Shown here: positions 36,301-48,300 of the stretch, piece after piece
How positions within the stretch are numbered: position 1 is the stretch's first letter
Layout of the letters: each line of letters opens with the position of its first letter
Origin: Chlorocebus sabaeus
Taxonomy: Eukaryota; Chordata; Mammalia; Primates; Cercopithecidae
Length of the DNA: 64,000 bases
Assembly (NCBI RefSeq): GCF_047675955.1
Contig: NC_132918.1
Coordinates: 92,619,106-92,683,105 of the forward strand
Direction of reading: 5' to 3'
Program-made: the position numbers and the translations under genes
The notes under the pieces: model-generated
Told to the model about the DNA's origin: nothing
Databases searched by the model: none
What the model saw: only the letters and a program-made list of their open reading frames with translations

Positions 36301-39300
36301 TTCTTTGCACTTCACTCTTAAATACAAACGGACGGCCAAAGATGACCAAACACAATTCCCCTAACATTAAAAGCAGAGACTAGAGCCAGGTGCGGTGGCT
36401 CACACCTATAAGCCCAACACTTTGGGAGGCCAAGGTGGAAGGATCACTTAAGGCCAGGAGTTGGAGACTAGCGTGGGCAACATAGTGAGACTTCGTCTCT
36501 TAAAAAAAAAAAAAATTAGCTGGGCATAGTGGCAAATGTCTTCCAGCTAGTCAGGAGGCTGAGGCAGAAGGATAGCTTGAGCTCAGGAGTTTGAGGCTGC
36601 AGTGGGCTATGATTGTGCCACCGCACTCCAGCCTGGGTGACAGAGTAACATTTTCCTCTAAAAAATTTAGATGTAAATTAAAAAACAAAACAAAACAAAA
36701 CAGAAGGCTGGGTGTGGTGGCTCACGCCTGTAATCCCAGCACTTTGGGAGGCCGAGGTGGGCGCCATACGCCTATAATCCCAGCACTTTGGGAGGCCGAG
36801 GCGGGCACCATACGCCTGTAATCCCAGCACTCTGGGAGGCCGAGGCGGGCGCCATACGCCTATAATCCCAGCACTTTGGAAGGCCGAGGCGGGCACCATA
36901 CGCCTGTAATCCCAGCACTCTGGGAGGCCGAGGCGGGCGCCATACGCCTGTAATCCCAGCACTTTGGGAGGCTGAGGCGGGCGCATGCACTCTAGCATGG
37001 GCAACAAGAGTGAAACTCTGTCTCCAAAACAAAACAGAACTAAACCAAATGGGAGAAAAAGTAACTCAGAGAGAAGAAAGACAATACAAGAAACAGAAGA
37101 CAATTTAAACCAAAGACAGACAACTATAATTAATGTTCTTAGAACTATATGAGAAGGCTGGGTATGGTGGTTCAAACCTGTAATCCCGGCACTTTGGGAG
37201 GCCAAGACAGGCAGATCACTTGAGCTCAGGAGTTCGAGACCAGCCTGGGCAACCTGGCAAAACCCCATCTCTACAAAACAATAGAAAAAATTAGCTGGGC
37301 ATGCCTGGGTCCCCAGCGACTTGAGGGGCTGAGGCAGGAGGACTGCTTGAGCCCAGGAAGTTGAGGCTGCCGTGAGCCAAGATCATGCCACTGCACTCCA
37401 GCCTGAGTGACAAAAAAGGATACCATAAAAAATGAAAAACTCAGGGAAGAGCTCTTAGAAATCAATGTTAGCATAACATTTTGAAAAATTAAACACAAGA
37501 GTTGGAAGATAAGGCCAGTTGTGGTTGGGGTTACAGGCATGATCCCAAAACTTTGGGAGGCTGAGGTGGGTGGATTGTTTGAGCCCACGATTTTGAGACC
37601 AGCCTGGTTAACATGGTGAGACTCTGACTTTACAAAAATAAAACAATTAGCCAGGCATGGTGGCACACACCCGTGGTCCTGGCTACTTGGGAGGCTACCC
37701 ACTTGGGCCTGGGACCCAGGTTGAGGCTACAGTGAGCTGTGATCATGCCACTGCACTTCGGCCTGGGAGGCAGAGCAAGACCCAGTCTCAGAAAAAAAAG
37801 AAAAAGAGCCCATAATCCCAGCACTTTGGGAGGCCAAGGTGGGTGGATCATGTGGTCAAGAGATCGAGACCATCCTGGCCAACATGGTGAAACACTGTCT
37901 CTACCAAAAATACAAAAATTAGCCAGGCACAGTGATGGGTGCCTATAATCCCAGCTACTAGGGAGGCTGAGGCAGGAGAATCACTTGAACCTGGGAGGCG
38001 GAGGTTGCAGTGAGCCAAGATTGTGCCACTGCACTCCAGCCTGGTGACAGAGAGACTCTGTCTCAAAAAAAAAAAAAAGAAAAAAAAGAAAGAGTTGGAA
38101 GACAAAGTTAAGGAAATCGGAAATCTCTCTAAGAATGGAATAAAAACAATGCAGATGGTAAATAAGCAAAAAAGGACAAGAAAAATTCAGGATCAATCAT
38201 TACAGGATTGACATCCAAAGAGAGTTCCAGGCTGGGTGCAGTGGCTCACGCCTGTAATTCCAGCACTTTGAGAGGCCGAGGTGGGTGGATTACTTGCAGT
38301 CAGGAGTTCGAGACCAGCCTGGCCAACATGGTGAAACCCCATCTCTACTAAAACTACAAAATTAGCTGGGCGTGGTGGTGCAGACCTGTAATCCCAGCTA
38401 CTTGGGAGGCTGAGGCAGGAGGATCGCTTGAACCTGGAAAACAGAGGTTGCAGTGAACTGAGACCGTGCCACTGTACAGCAACCTGGGCGACAGAGTAAG
38501 ACTCCATCTCAAAAAAACAAAACAAACCCAAAAAAAAAAAAAAAAAAAAGCAGTTCTAGAAAGAATTCATAAGTTGAAAGGTTCTGGAAAAGAAAAACTG
38601 TCCTTGGCATTCATTTGTTATTGTTCAGTGATTTTCAATGAATTAAATTTTTTTTTTTTTTTTTTTTTGAGACTGGAGTCTCGCTCTGTTACCCAGGCTG
38701 GAGTGCAGTGGTGCGATCTCGCCTCACTGCAAGCTCCACCTCCCAGGTTCATGCCATTCTCCTGCCTCAGCCTCCCGAGTAGCTGGAACTACAGGCGTCT
38801 GCCACCACGCCCGGCTAATTTTTTGCATTTTTAGTAGAAACGGGGTTTCACCACGTTGGCCAGGATGGTCTCAATCTCCTGACCTTGTGATCCGCCCGCC
38901 TCAGCCTCCCAAAGTGCTGGGATTACAGGTGTGCGCCACTGCGCCCAGCTGAATTCAATCTTAAGAAAGATTACTAGAAAAAGAAGAATCGTCTTGACAT
39001 ATTGTAAATACAGATAACGAAGGCCTAGAAATCTGACTTACTGTCCCAGCAGAACTAGGAAGAAAACCCAAATTCTGACTTCTAGTAATCTTCCCTGGAA
39101 AGCACATGGCTGGTTTGCTTTAACGTTCAAGGATTTCCAGTAAGAGTGTTTTAGCACTTTAAAATACAGCAAAGCAAGTAAACCTAACATGACTCTGACC
39201 TGGCAATGACGTCATAGAAATGCATTTTGTTTTCTCTCTCTTTGCTCAAAGCTTGCAGGAGACTGTTGTAAGTACCCGAATCTTGCAACTCCTCAATGGT

Positions 39301-42300
39301 ATCTGCAATCACATCGCTGAAAAACTGCCTGTAAGGAGAAACAGACCAACAAAAAAATGAGTTAATCAATTATGTTTTTGGCCCGGTGTGATGGCTCACG
39401 CCTGTAACCCCAGCACTTTGGGAAGCCGAGGCAGGCAGATCACGAGGTCAGGAGATCAAGACCATCCTGGTCAACATGGTAAAACCCCGTCTCTACTAAA
39501 AATACAAAAAGATTAGCCGGGCCTGGTGGCGGGCATCTATAATCCCAGCTACTTGGGAGGCTGAGGCAGGAGAATCACTGGAACCTGGGAGTTGGAGGTT
39601 GCAGTGAGCCAAGATCACCACTGCACTCCAGCCTGGCAACAGAGCAAGACTCCATCTCAATAAATTAATAAATAAATCCATATTTTCAGGCCAGGTGCAG
39701 TGGCATGCGCCCTAATTCCAGCTACTTGGGAGGCTGAGGTGGAAGAATTGCTTGAGCCCAGGAGTTTGATATCAGCTGGGACTACATAGCAAGACCTGAT
39801 CTCAAAATATATATATATATTATATTTATATATATGTATTGATATACATATAAAAAATATGCATTTTCCTACATTCACAAAGGGCTACAGAAGTCACACA
39901 AGTTAAGACCCAGGCCAGGTGCAGTGGCTCACGCCTGTAATCCCAGCACTTCAGGAGGCAGAGGCGCGTGGATCACCTGAGGTCAGGCGTTCGAGACCAG
40001 CCTGGCCAAGATGGTGAAATCCCTTCTCTACTAAAAATACAAAAATTAGCCAGGTGTGGTGGCGGGGGCCTGTAATCCCAGCTACTTGAGAGGCTGAGGC
40101 AGGAGAATCACTTGAATGCAGGAGGCAGAGGTTGCAGTGAGCTGAGATCACGCCACTGCACTCCAGCCTGGGTGACAGAGCCAGACTCTGTCTCAAAAAA
40201 AAAAAAAAAAGAAAAAAGAAAAAACACAAAAGCTTGATTAGGTTTTTTTAAAAAATTTGTTTTAATGATTTAACTTTTTCAAAATTATGAAATATTTCAA
40301 AAATTTAGAAAGTATAATGAATAAAATAATGAATATTTATGTATGTAACACCAAATTTAAATATTTTACCATGGTAGAGACTTGGTTTTTTTAAAAGATT
40401 ACATATGTCAGATATATCTAAAGTCTCTAGTCCCAGTCTCCTCAATCTTCCCCAAAGATAAACACTCTTCTGAATTTGGTGATTGTTCTTCTCTAGCATG
40501 TTGTGATACTAGAGAATATCACAATGATGCTAGAGAATATGGAGAATATCACAATGATACTAGAGAATATCTAGCATGTTGTGATACTTTTATTATGTGT
40601 TTGTGTGTTTTACATGTGTGTAGTTTTACATGTTTTTATTTTTATTTTTTTTGAGATGGAGACTCGCTCTGTTACCCGGGCTGGAGTGCCGTGGCTCTAT
40701 CTCGGCTCACTGCAGCCTCTGCCTCCTGGGTTCAAGTGACTCTCCCGCCTCAGCCTCCTGAGTAGCTGGGATTACAAGTGTGGGCCACGTCACTTGGCTA
40801 AAAAAAAAAAGTTTCTTTAATTTCTAGTTTGCTAAGAGGTTTTTGGTTTTTAAATGATGAATATATGCTGAATTTTGCCAAATGTGTTTTCTGCATCTAT
40901 TGATCTTTCTCTTTATTTATTTTTTTACATTTTCTGATGCTAAACTATTTTTGCATTCCTGGGATAATTCCAATTTCATTATGATGTTCCTTCTGGGTCT
41001 TTTTTTCTTTTTTTTTTTTTTGAGATGGAGCCTCACTCTGTCGCCCAGGCTGGAGTGCAGTGGCCGGATCTCAGCTCACCGCAACCTCCACCTCCCGGGT
41101 TCACGCCATTCTCCTGCCTCAGCCTCCCGAATAGCTGGGACCACAGACACGCGCCACCACGCCTGGCTAATTTTTGTATTTTTATTAGAGACAGGGTTTC
41201 ACCATGTTGGCCAGGCTGGTCTGAAACTCCAGACCTCAAGTGATCTGCCCACCTCAGCCTCCCAAAGTGCTAAGATTACAGGCGTGAGCCACCGCGCCCG
41301 GCCAAATGTTCACATTTTCGAGATGAGTAAACCAGGTTCAGGAAAGTTAAGTGACTTGCCCGTGGTCACATAACTAGTTTGAGAAAGAGCTGGAAATATA
41401 TAATCCAGGTTTCCTAACACCTAGTCGCTGTTCTTCATGATACTCTCCTAAGTGGAGTGTTAAAAAAAACTGCTGTTTAGGCCGGGCACAAGGGCTCACA
41501 CCTGTAATCCCAGCACTTTGAGGGGCCGAGGCAGGAGGATCACTTGAGTCCAGGAGTTCAAGACCAGTCTGGGCAACATCATGAGACCCCCCCCATCTCA
41601 CAAAAATTCAAAAAAAAAAAAGGCTGGTCATGGTGGCACGTGCCTGTAGTCCCTGCTACTCAGGAGGCTGAGGTAGGAGGGTGGTTCGAGGCTGCAGTGA
41701 GTCATGTTTGTGCCACTGCACTCCTGCCTGGGTGACAGAGTGAGACCCTGTCTCAAAATAATGATAATAATAAAATAAAAATTAAAAACTGCTATTTAAT
41801 GTTTTGACATAGTTGGCAATAATTATAGTTACTATTTTCCTTAACAAAGAACTCAAGGGAGAGGGAAGGGGGGATTGGCAGTTTTAGCTGGCATGGTAAG
41901 GAAGTCCCCTCTGCTTTAATCTTTCCCAGAAAACTAATTTTGTGGCTGGGCACAGTGGCTCACGCCTGTGATCCCAGCACTTTGGGAGACTGAGGCGGGC
42001 GGATCACCCGAGGTCGGGAGTTGGAGACCAGCCTGGCCAACATGGGAAACCCCGTCTCTACTAAAAATACAAAATTAGCTGGGCCTGGTGGCTCGTGCCT
42101 GTAATCCCAGCTACTTGGGAGGCTGAGGCAGGAGAATCGCTTGGATCCAGGAGGCGGAGGTGCAGTGAGCCGGGATCACGCCACTGCACTCCAGTCTGGG
42201 CAACAGAATGAGACTCTGTCTCCAAAAAAAAAAGAAAAGTAACGTTGTGATTTTTTAAATTGTTAATTAATTAATTAGAGACAGGGTCTCACCCTGTCAC

Positions 42301-45300
42301 TCAGGCTGGAATGCAGTGGCATGATCATAACTCACTGTAACTTCTACCTCCCTGGCTTGAGTGATCCTCCCCCGCCTCAGCCTCCTGAGTAGCTAAGACT
42401 AAAGCACGCCACCATGCCCAGCTAATTGTTTTCATTTCTGTGGAGATGAGGTATCGCTATGTTGCCCAGACTGGTCTTGAACTCCTAGCTTCAAGCGCTC
42501 CTCCCACTTCAGCCTCGCAAAGTGCTGGGATCACAGGTGTGAGCCACCACCTGCAGCCAGGAAAGTAACTTTGACAAGACCATTCACGTTATGTTCTCTG
42601 TTTCTGCTTTCTTCAGCCCTTTTCTGCCTGTAAAGCCAACCTCCTCTGCCCAGGTCATCAGAACAGTACTTCTACTTCATAGAATGAGGTGTTGCCTGAT
42701 TTAGAATTGCGAATAAAAGCCAATTAAGATATTTAGATTTGTTGCAATTTTGTCTTTTGACAGTAGTATGTTATGATAAAGTAATTATTAATTTAATGCA
42801 ATAAGACAATGATACATAAAGATGAGTAAAGCAAGGAAAGCATACACAAACTTCCTACAAATTCCCATTTTAAATTCATAAAGTGTTGTAGTTTTTTTTG
42901 TTGTTGTTGTTTTGCTTTTTCAGTTTTTTTTTTTGAGATGGGGCCTCACTGTCATCCCTGCTGGAGTGCAGTGGCACAATCACGGCTCACTGCAGCCTCA
43001 ATTTCCCAGGCTTGTGTGATCCTCCCACCTCAGCCTCCAGAGTAGCTAGACCACAGGTGTGCACCACCATGCCCAGCTAATTTTTTTGATTTTTAGTAGA
43101 GATGAGATTTCATATGTTACCCAGGCTGGTTTCAAACTCCTGGGCTCACGCAATTCTCCTGTAGCGGGACGAGCCACAGACAAAACTCCTCAGACACCGG
43201 ATTAAAGGAGGAAGAGGTTTTTTATTCGGCCGGGAGCATCTTTTAAGACTCGTGTCTTAAAAGATGAGCTCCTCGAAAAAGAAATTCGTGGCCTTTGTAA
43301 AGGCTTACAACTTTAAGGGGTCCACGTGAAAGGGTCGTGGTAAATCAAGCACGCGTGGGAAACGTGACTGGGGGCTACATGCATCCGCTAACAGAACAGG
43401 AAGTTTTACGATGCTTTTTTCATACAGTGTCTGGAGTTTACAGACAACACAAGTAGTTTAGGTCAGGGGTTGATGTTACTATTATTACTTTTTTAACTCC
43501 TAGGGTCGGGTGGTGGTGCCAAGGTTGTCTGGCTTTTTATCTTACTTTTGTTTCTTTCTAGCATTTTGCTTTTTCTCTCCTCCTGTCTTGTGAAGTAGGC
43601 ACGGTGGGGGGAGGAGGGCAGCAGGAGTAGTAGTGGTCTCCTTCCTTACTCCCACCTTGGCCTCCCAAAGTGTTAGGATCACAGGTGTGAGCCGCCACGC
43701 CTGGCCTGTTGTAGTTTTTATGTCTTTGATATTTTGATTTCCACTTTGATTCTGGATAACTGGTGGAGATGTACATTTTGTGAGTATACCCTGGGTTTCA
43801 TATGGAATATAAATCTAAAACTAATCCCCTACAAATAATTGCGACTGGTATTTTGGGTTTTTCAGGAAAAGATACGAGCCACACACTGAGAATGAAAAGC
43901 ACATGAACCGGGCAATTTATAAGCAGGATGCCTTTCTGTCTGATGCAGATCTGGGCCAGATAGACTTTAACGAGATCTTACCCTTGGTTAGGGTCTAATA
44001 CCAAGGTCAGCAAACTTTTTCTGTAAAGGGAAAAATAGTAAACATCTGGCTTTGCAGGGCATAAGTTCTCTTTGGCAATGACTCAGCTCTGCACTGTGGC
44101 ATGAAAGCAATCACAGACAACGTATAAACAAATGGGCAATGCCATATTCCAGTAAAACTTTTCAAAAACAGACTTCAGACTGGATACAGCTAGTGGCCCT
44201 GGGTAATTGCAGTAAACTCTCATTTACCAAAAGTTCTCAACATACTGTTACACCCTCTTAACAGGCTTCTTTGTCACTGAGGCAGCTGACGATAAAAAAT
44301 TATGAGACAATGGGAATTTAGACTGCCTTTAAGAAACCCTCAGGATTAAAACACAGTTTGGAATTTGGCTATATAGAATAATAAGAAATAGCTATAAAGT
44401 AGCTATTAATGGATAAAGCATCACAATAGCTACCAATTTGTGCCAGGCACTAGGCTAAAGCCTTATTTCTAACCCTTACACTAATGTTGCAAGGTTGCTA
44501 TCATTGTCACTTTTTTCTTTCGAGACGGAGTCTTGCTCTGTTGCCCTGGCTGGAGTGCAGTGGTGCCATCTTGGCTCACTGTAACCTCCGCCTCCCAGGT
44601 TCAAACACTTCTTTTACCTCAGCCTCCTGAGTAGCTGGGATTACAGGCATGCACCACCACACCTGGCTAATTTTTGTATTTTTAGTAGAGACTGGGTTTC
44701 ACCATGTTGGCCAGGTTGGTCTCAAACTCCTGACCTCGTGATCCGCCCGCCTTGGCCTCCCAAAGTGCTGGGATTACAGGTGTGAGCACTGGCACCCGGC
44801 CCATCTCATTTTTAGTAATTGAAAACAGCCAGTGTGCCTGTCGTCCCAGCCCTGTGAGAGGATCACTGGAAGCCAGAAGCTTGAGGGCGGCATGCTGTAT
44901 GATATCTCTGTCAGTAGCCACTGGCTTCCAGCCTGGGCTACAGAGTGACCTCGTCTCTAAAAAATAAACAGTCTGCAGGTATAAGTCTGAAGGAAAAAAA
45001 AAAAGAAAAAAGAAAAAAGTTTTAAAAATAAATAAAATAAAAATTGGAAACAAAGACAAACAGCCGGGCACAGTGGCTCACGCCTGTAATCCCAGCACTT
45101 TGGGAGGCAGAGGCAGGTGGATCATCTGAGGTCAGGAGTTCAAGAGTAGCCTGAGCAACATGGTGAAACCTGGGGTTTTGCTAAATAATACAAAAATTAG
45201 CCAGGCGTGGAGGCATGCACCTGTAATCCCAGCTCTTCAGGAGGCTGAGGCAGGAGAATTGCTTGAACCCGGGAGGTGGAGGCTGCACTGAGCCGAGATC

Positions 45301-48300
45301 ACGCCACTACACTCCAGCTGGGCGACAAGAGCGAAACTCCGTCTCAAAAAAAAAAAAAAAAAGAAACAAAAAAGAAAAGACTTAGTAACTTATGCAATAT
45401 CATACAGCCGCCTTGCTTTCTATTCATATCACCCTGCCTCTAGGCAGTCTTGAGCTAATTTTCTTCTCAGCAGTCATTTTGCATACACAGTAATGACTAA
45501 CCCGTAGAAGAGAGCAGTCAGCCACCCGGGCACCCATTCTCTCATCTATGTATAAATGCGTAAGTCCACTGCTAAATGTCTTCCCTCCTTACCTATCGAT
45601 CTGAATTTTCTTCAGTGTCTCCGTAGTCACGATGGTCTGCCTTGCAGGTTTTTTGAAGAGAAGATCCTGCGTTTTGTGAAACTCCACAGCGAACTGGCCT
45701 CCTTGTCTGATTTCTGGCAAGCTGGGTCTTTCCTTGGTTATTAACGGACTGGGTATTTTTGTAACTGTTGAAGCCACTGGCAGTTTGTCTAGATTCTTTC
45801 CTTCTAGATTCATTTCTCTGCTTTTCTTTTAAAACAATAAACAGTATTAGAAATAATTTTGTTAAAGAGACAACCACAAGAAAGAGGCCTTTGTCTACAT
45901 TTTTCTTTTTTTTTTTTTTTTGAGACGGAGTCTCGCTCTGTCACCCAGGCTGGAGTGCAGTGGCCAGATCTCAGCTCACTGCAAGCTCCGCCTCCCGGGT
46001 TCACGCCATTCTCCTGCCTCAGCCTCCCGAGGAGCTGGGACTACAGGCACCCGCCACCTCGCCCGGCTAGTTTTTTGTGTTTTTTTGGTAGAGACGGGGT
46101 TTCACCGCGTTAGTCAGGATGGTCTCGATCTCCTGACCTCGTGATCCGCCCGTCTCGGCCTCCCAAAGTGCTGGGATTACAGGCTTGAGCCACCGCGCCC
46201 GGCCTTTTCTACATTTTTCAACGTTATCTTCTCTGACTTCTACCCTATCCTCCAAGAAAATGTGCCCCTTTCTTCAGCCACATGAAACCATGCCCTGCTG
46301 CTAACTTCACACAACATTTCCCCTCTCTGTCATTCCCTAACTTACCACCTGCTACACTCAGCTCAAAAGTAAAGTTCTTTGTGAAATATCTCTGTTAGCA
46401 GGCATTTCTCATATTGTAATTTTTTATAAAGTATCTCCATCAGGTCGTGGTTTCTAGGAGGGAGGGAACAGTGTCTTAGCGATCTTGGTTCCCCTTCAAA
46501 AAAACTTTTTTTGAAGACTAGTCTCAAGTTATTTTTGGAACAAGATTGGATATTCAATAAATGTGGCCATCTTTACAGTCCCATTGCTTAGAACAATGAC
46601 TAGCATATAGCAGAGACGCAAATGCTCATTGAACATATGAACATGAAAAATAAATTAAAAAAGGAGAATCACACTAAAAGCAGAAGTTGATAGTACATTT
46701 AGTGGCGTGGTGTAGATTTTGAGGATCGTGGAGGGAAAAGCCAAAATCATTTCTTTTTCAGACCCAAACTTGAATATTAAGGGACCACAGGAACAGCATA
46801 TGCCTTTCAGTTGATGATGCCTGTGTAAATTAAACTGTGGCTAAACGCTTGAGCCACTGAGAGGCCACACAATGCAGTGACTACACATGTGGGTTCTGAA
46901 ACCGTGTTTGAGTCCAGCTCCATCTCTCAACTGTATTGACCTTGGGCAACTATTTAACATCTCTGTGTCCCCATTTCCCGCTGGTAAAATAAACGGTTAT
47001 TATTTTAGATTCTGTCTAAGGCAATAAGGGGAAAATGTAAGGTCTAGGAGGCCCCACTGTCTTTTTTCTTTTTTCTTTTGGGACGGAGTCTCGCTGTTGC
47101 CCAGGCTGGAGCGCAGTGGCACGATCTCGTCTCACTGTGGCCTCTGGGATGTCCCATTTTCTGAGTTCCCTAACCACTATTCCTCTACTTTTATACTTGG
47201 ACATCTGGAAAAGGACGCAAATGTGTCACATGGCCTGACTTACCTATTACTAGAAAGAAATGTGAATTTTTAGAATAAAATTAAAGAAATGAGCTAAGTG
47301 TTCTAGTTGACTCACTAAAAAAAATTTTTTTTGAGATGGAGTCTCACTCTGTTGCTCAGGCTGGATTACAGTGGCACAATCTCCACTCACTGCAACCTCT
47401 GCCTCCCGGGTTCAAGCAATTCTCCTGCATCAGCCTCCTGAGTGGCTGGGATTACAGGCAGGCACCATCATGCACAGCTAATTTTTTTGTATTTTTAGTA
47501 GAGACGGGGTTTCGCCATTTTGGCCAGGCTGGTCTCAAACTCCTGACCTCAGGTGATCCACCTGCCTCGGCCTCCCAAAGCGCTGAGATTACAGGCGTGA
47601 GCCACCGTGCCCGGCCTCTAAAAATTTATATATATATAATTTATATATTTTATATTACACACACTATGTACAAGACAGGGTTTTTTACTGTAAAGAAAAA
47701 GAGAAGAAAAACAGTATTCCCTGCAAGAAAGTTCTTTCCAAACTTTGGTCAAATCACTCTCATTTATGGTAGAACCAGGTAATTAATATATGTTTCATCC
47801 TTTCATTTCATAATTCTAATACAGGAAAATGTACCTGGAGATGGCCTTAGCTGTAAAAACGGTTTTAAAAGAGGGATAATGCTAACCTTTCCTTTCAAGG
47901 TTGTTAAGAGGCTAAAGGATGTCAAGCCTTTGGGAAAGAAAACATCTATATACATACTAGCATTTAAAAATATATAGCCTAGGCCCTACGGGGCAGCAGC
48001 ATCCTCAAATTCATGAGTCAGAACAACTATAGTACCATGAAATAAAAACCAAAAAATATTTTAAGAGATTCACAATTTTTAAAAGATATGAAACTAACAT
48101 ATTGAGAAATGGGCTTTTAAATTGCTATTAATCAACATGATTATGGTAAAGTTACCATAATTATACATACTAAATATTACTATTTACACTACAGTAAAAT
48201 CCCAAGGGGGGTTTCTGTTGAGTCAGAAAATTCTGTGGGTAAAAGGTCACTATAAAAAACCAGAAAAAAGCAGTGCAAAAGTTTCATTCTTTTATTTACT

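Noticed and set aside
36678..37268. 196-codon minus-strand open frame with repeated peptide
   Set aside because: Entirely Alu and its 44-bp repeats; the repeated GLQAYGARLGLP-type peptide is a by-product of the satellite.
47336..47782. 148-codon open frame
   Set aside because: Mostly an antisense Alu peptide (MESHSVAQAGLQW type).
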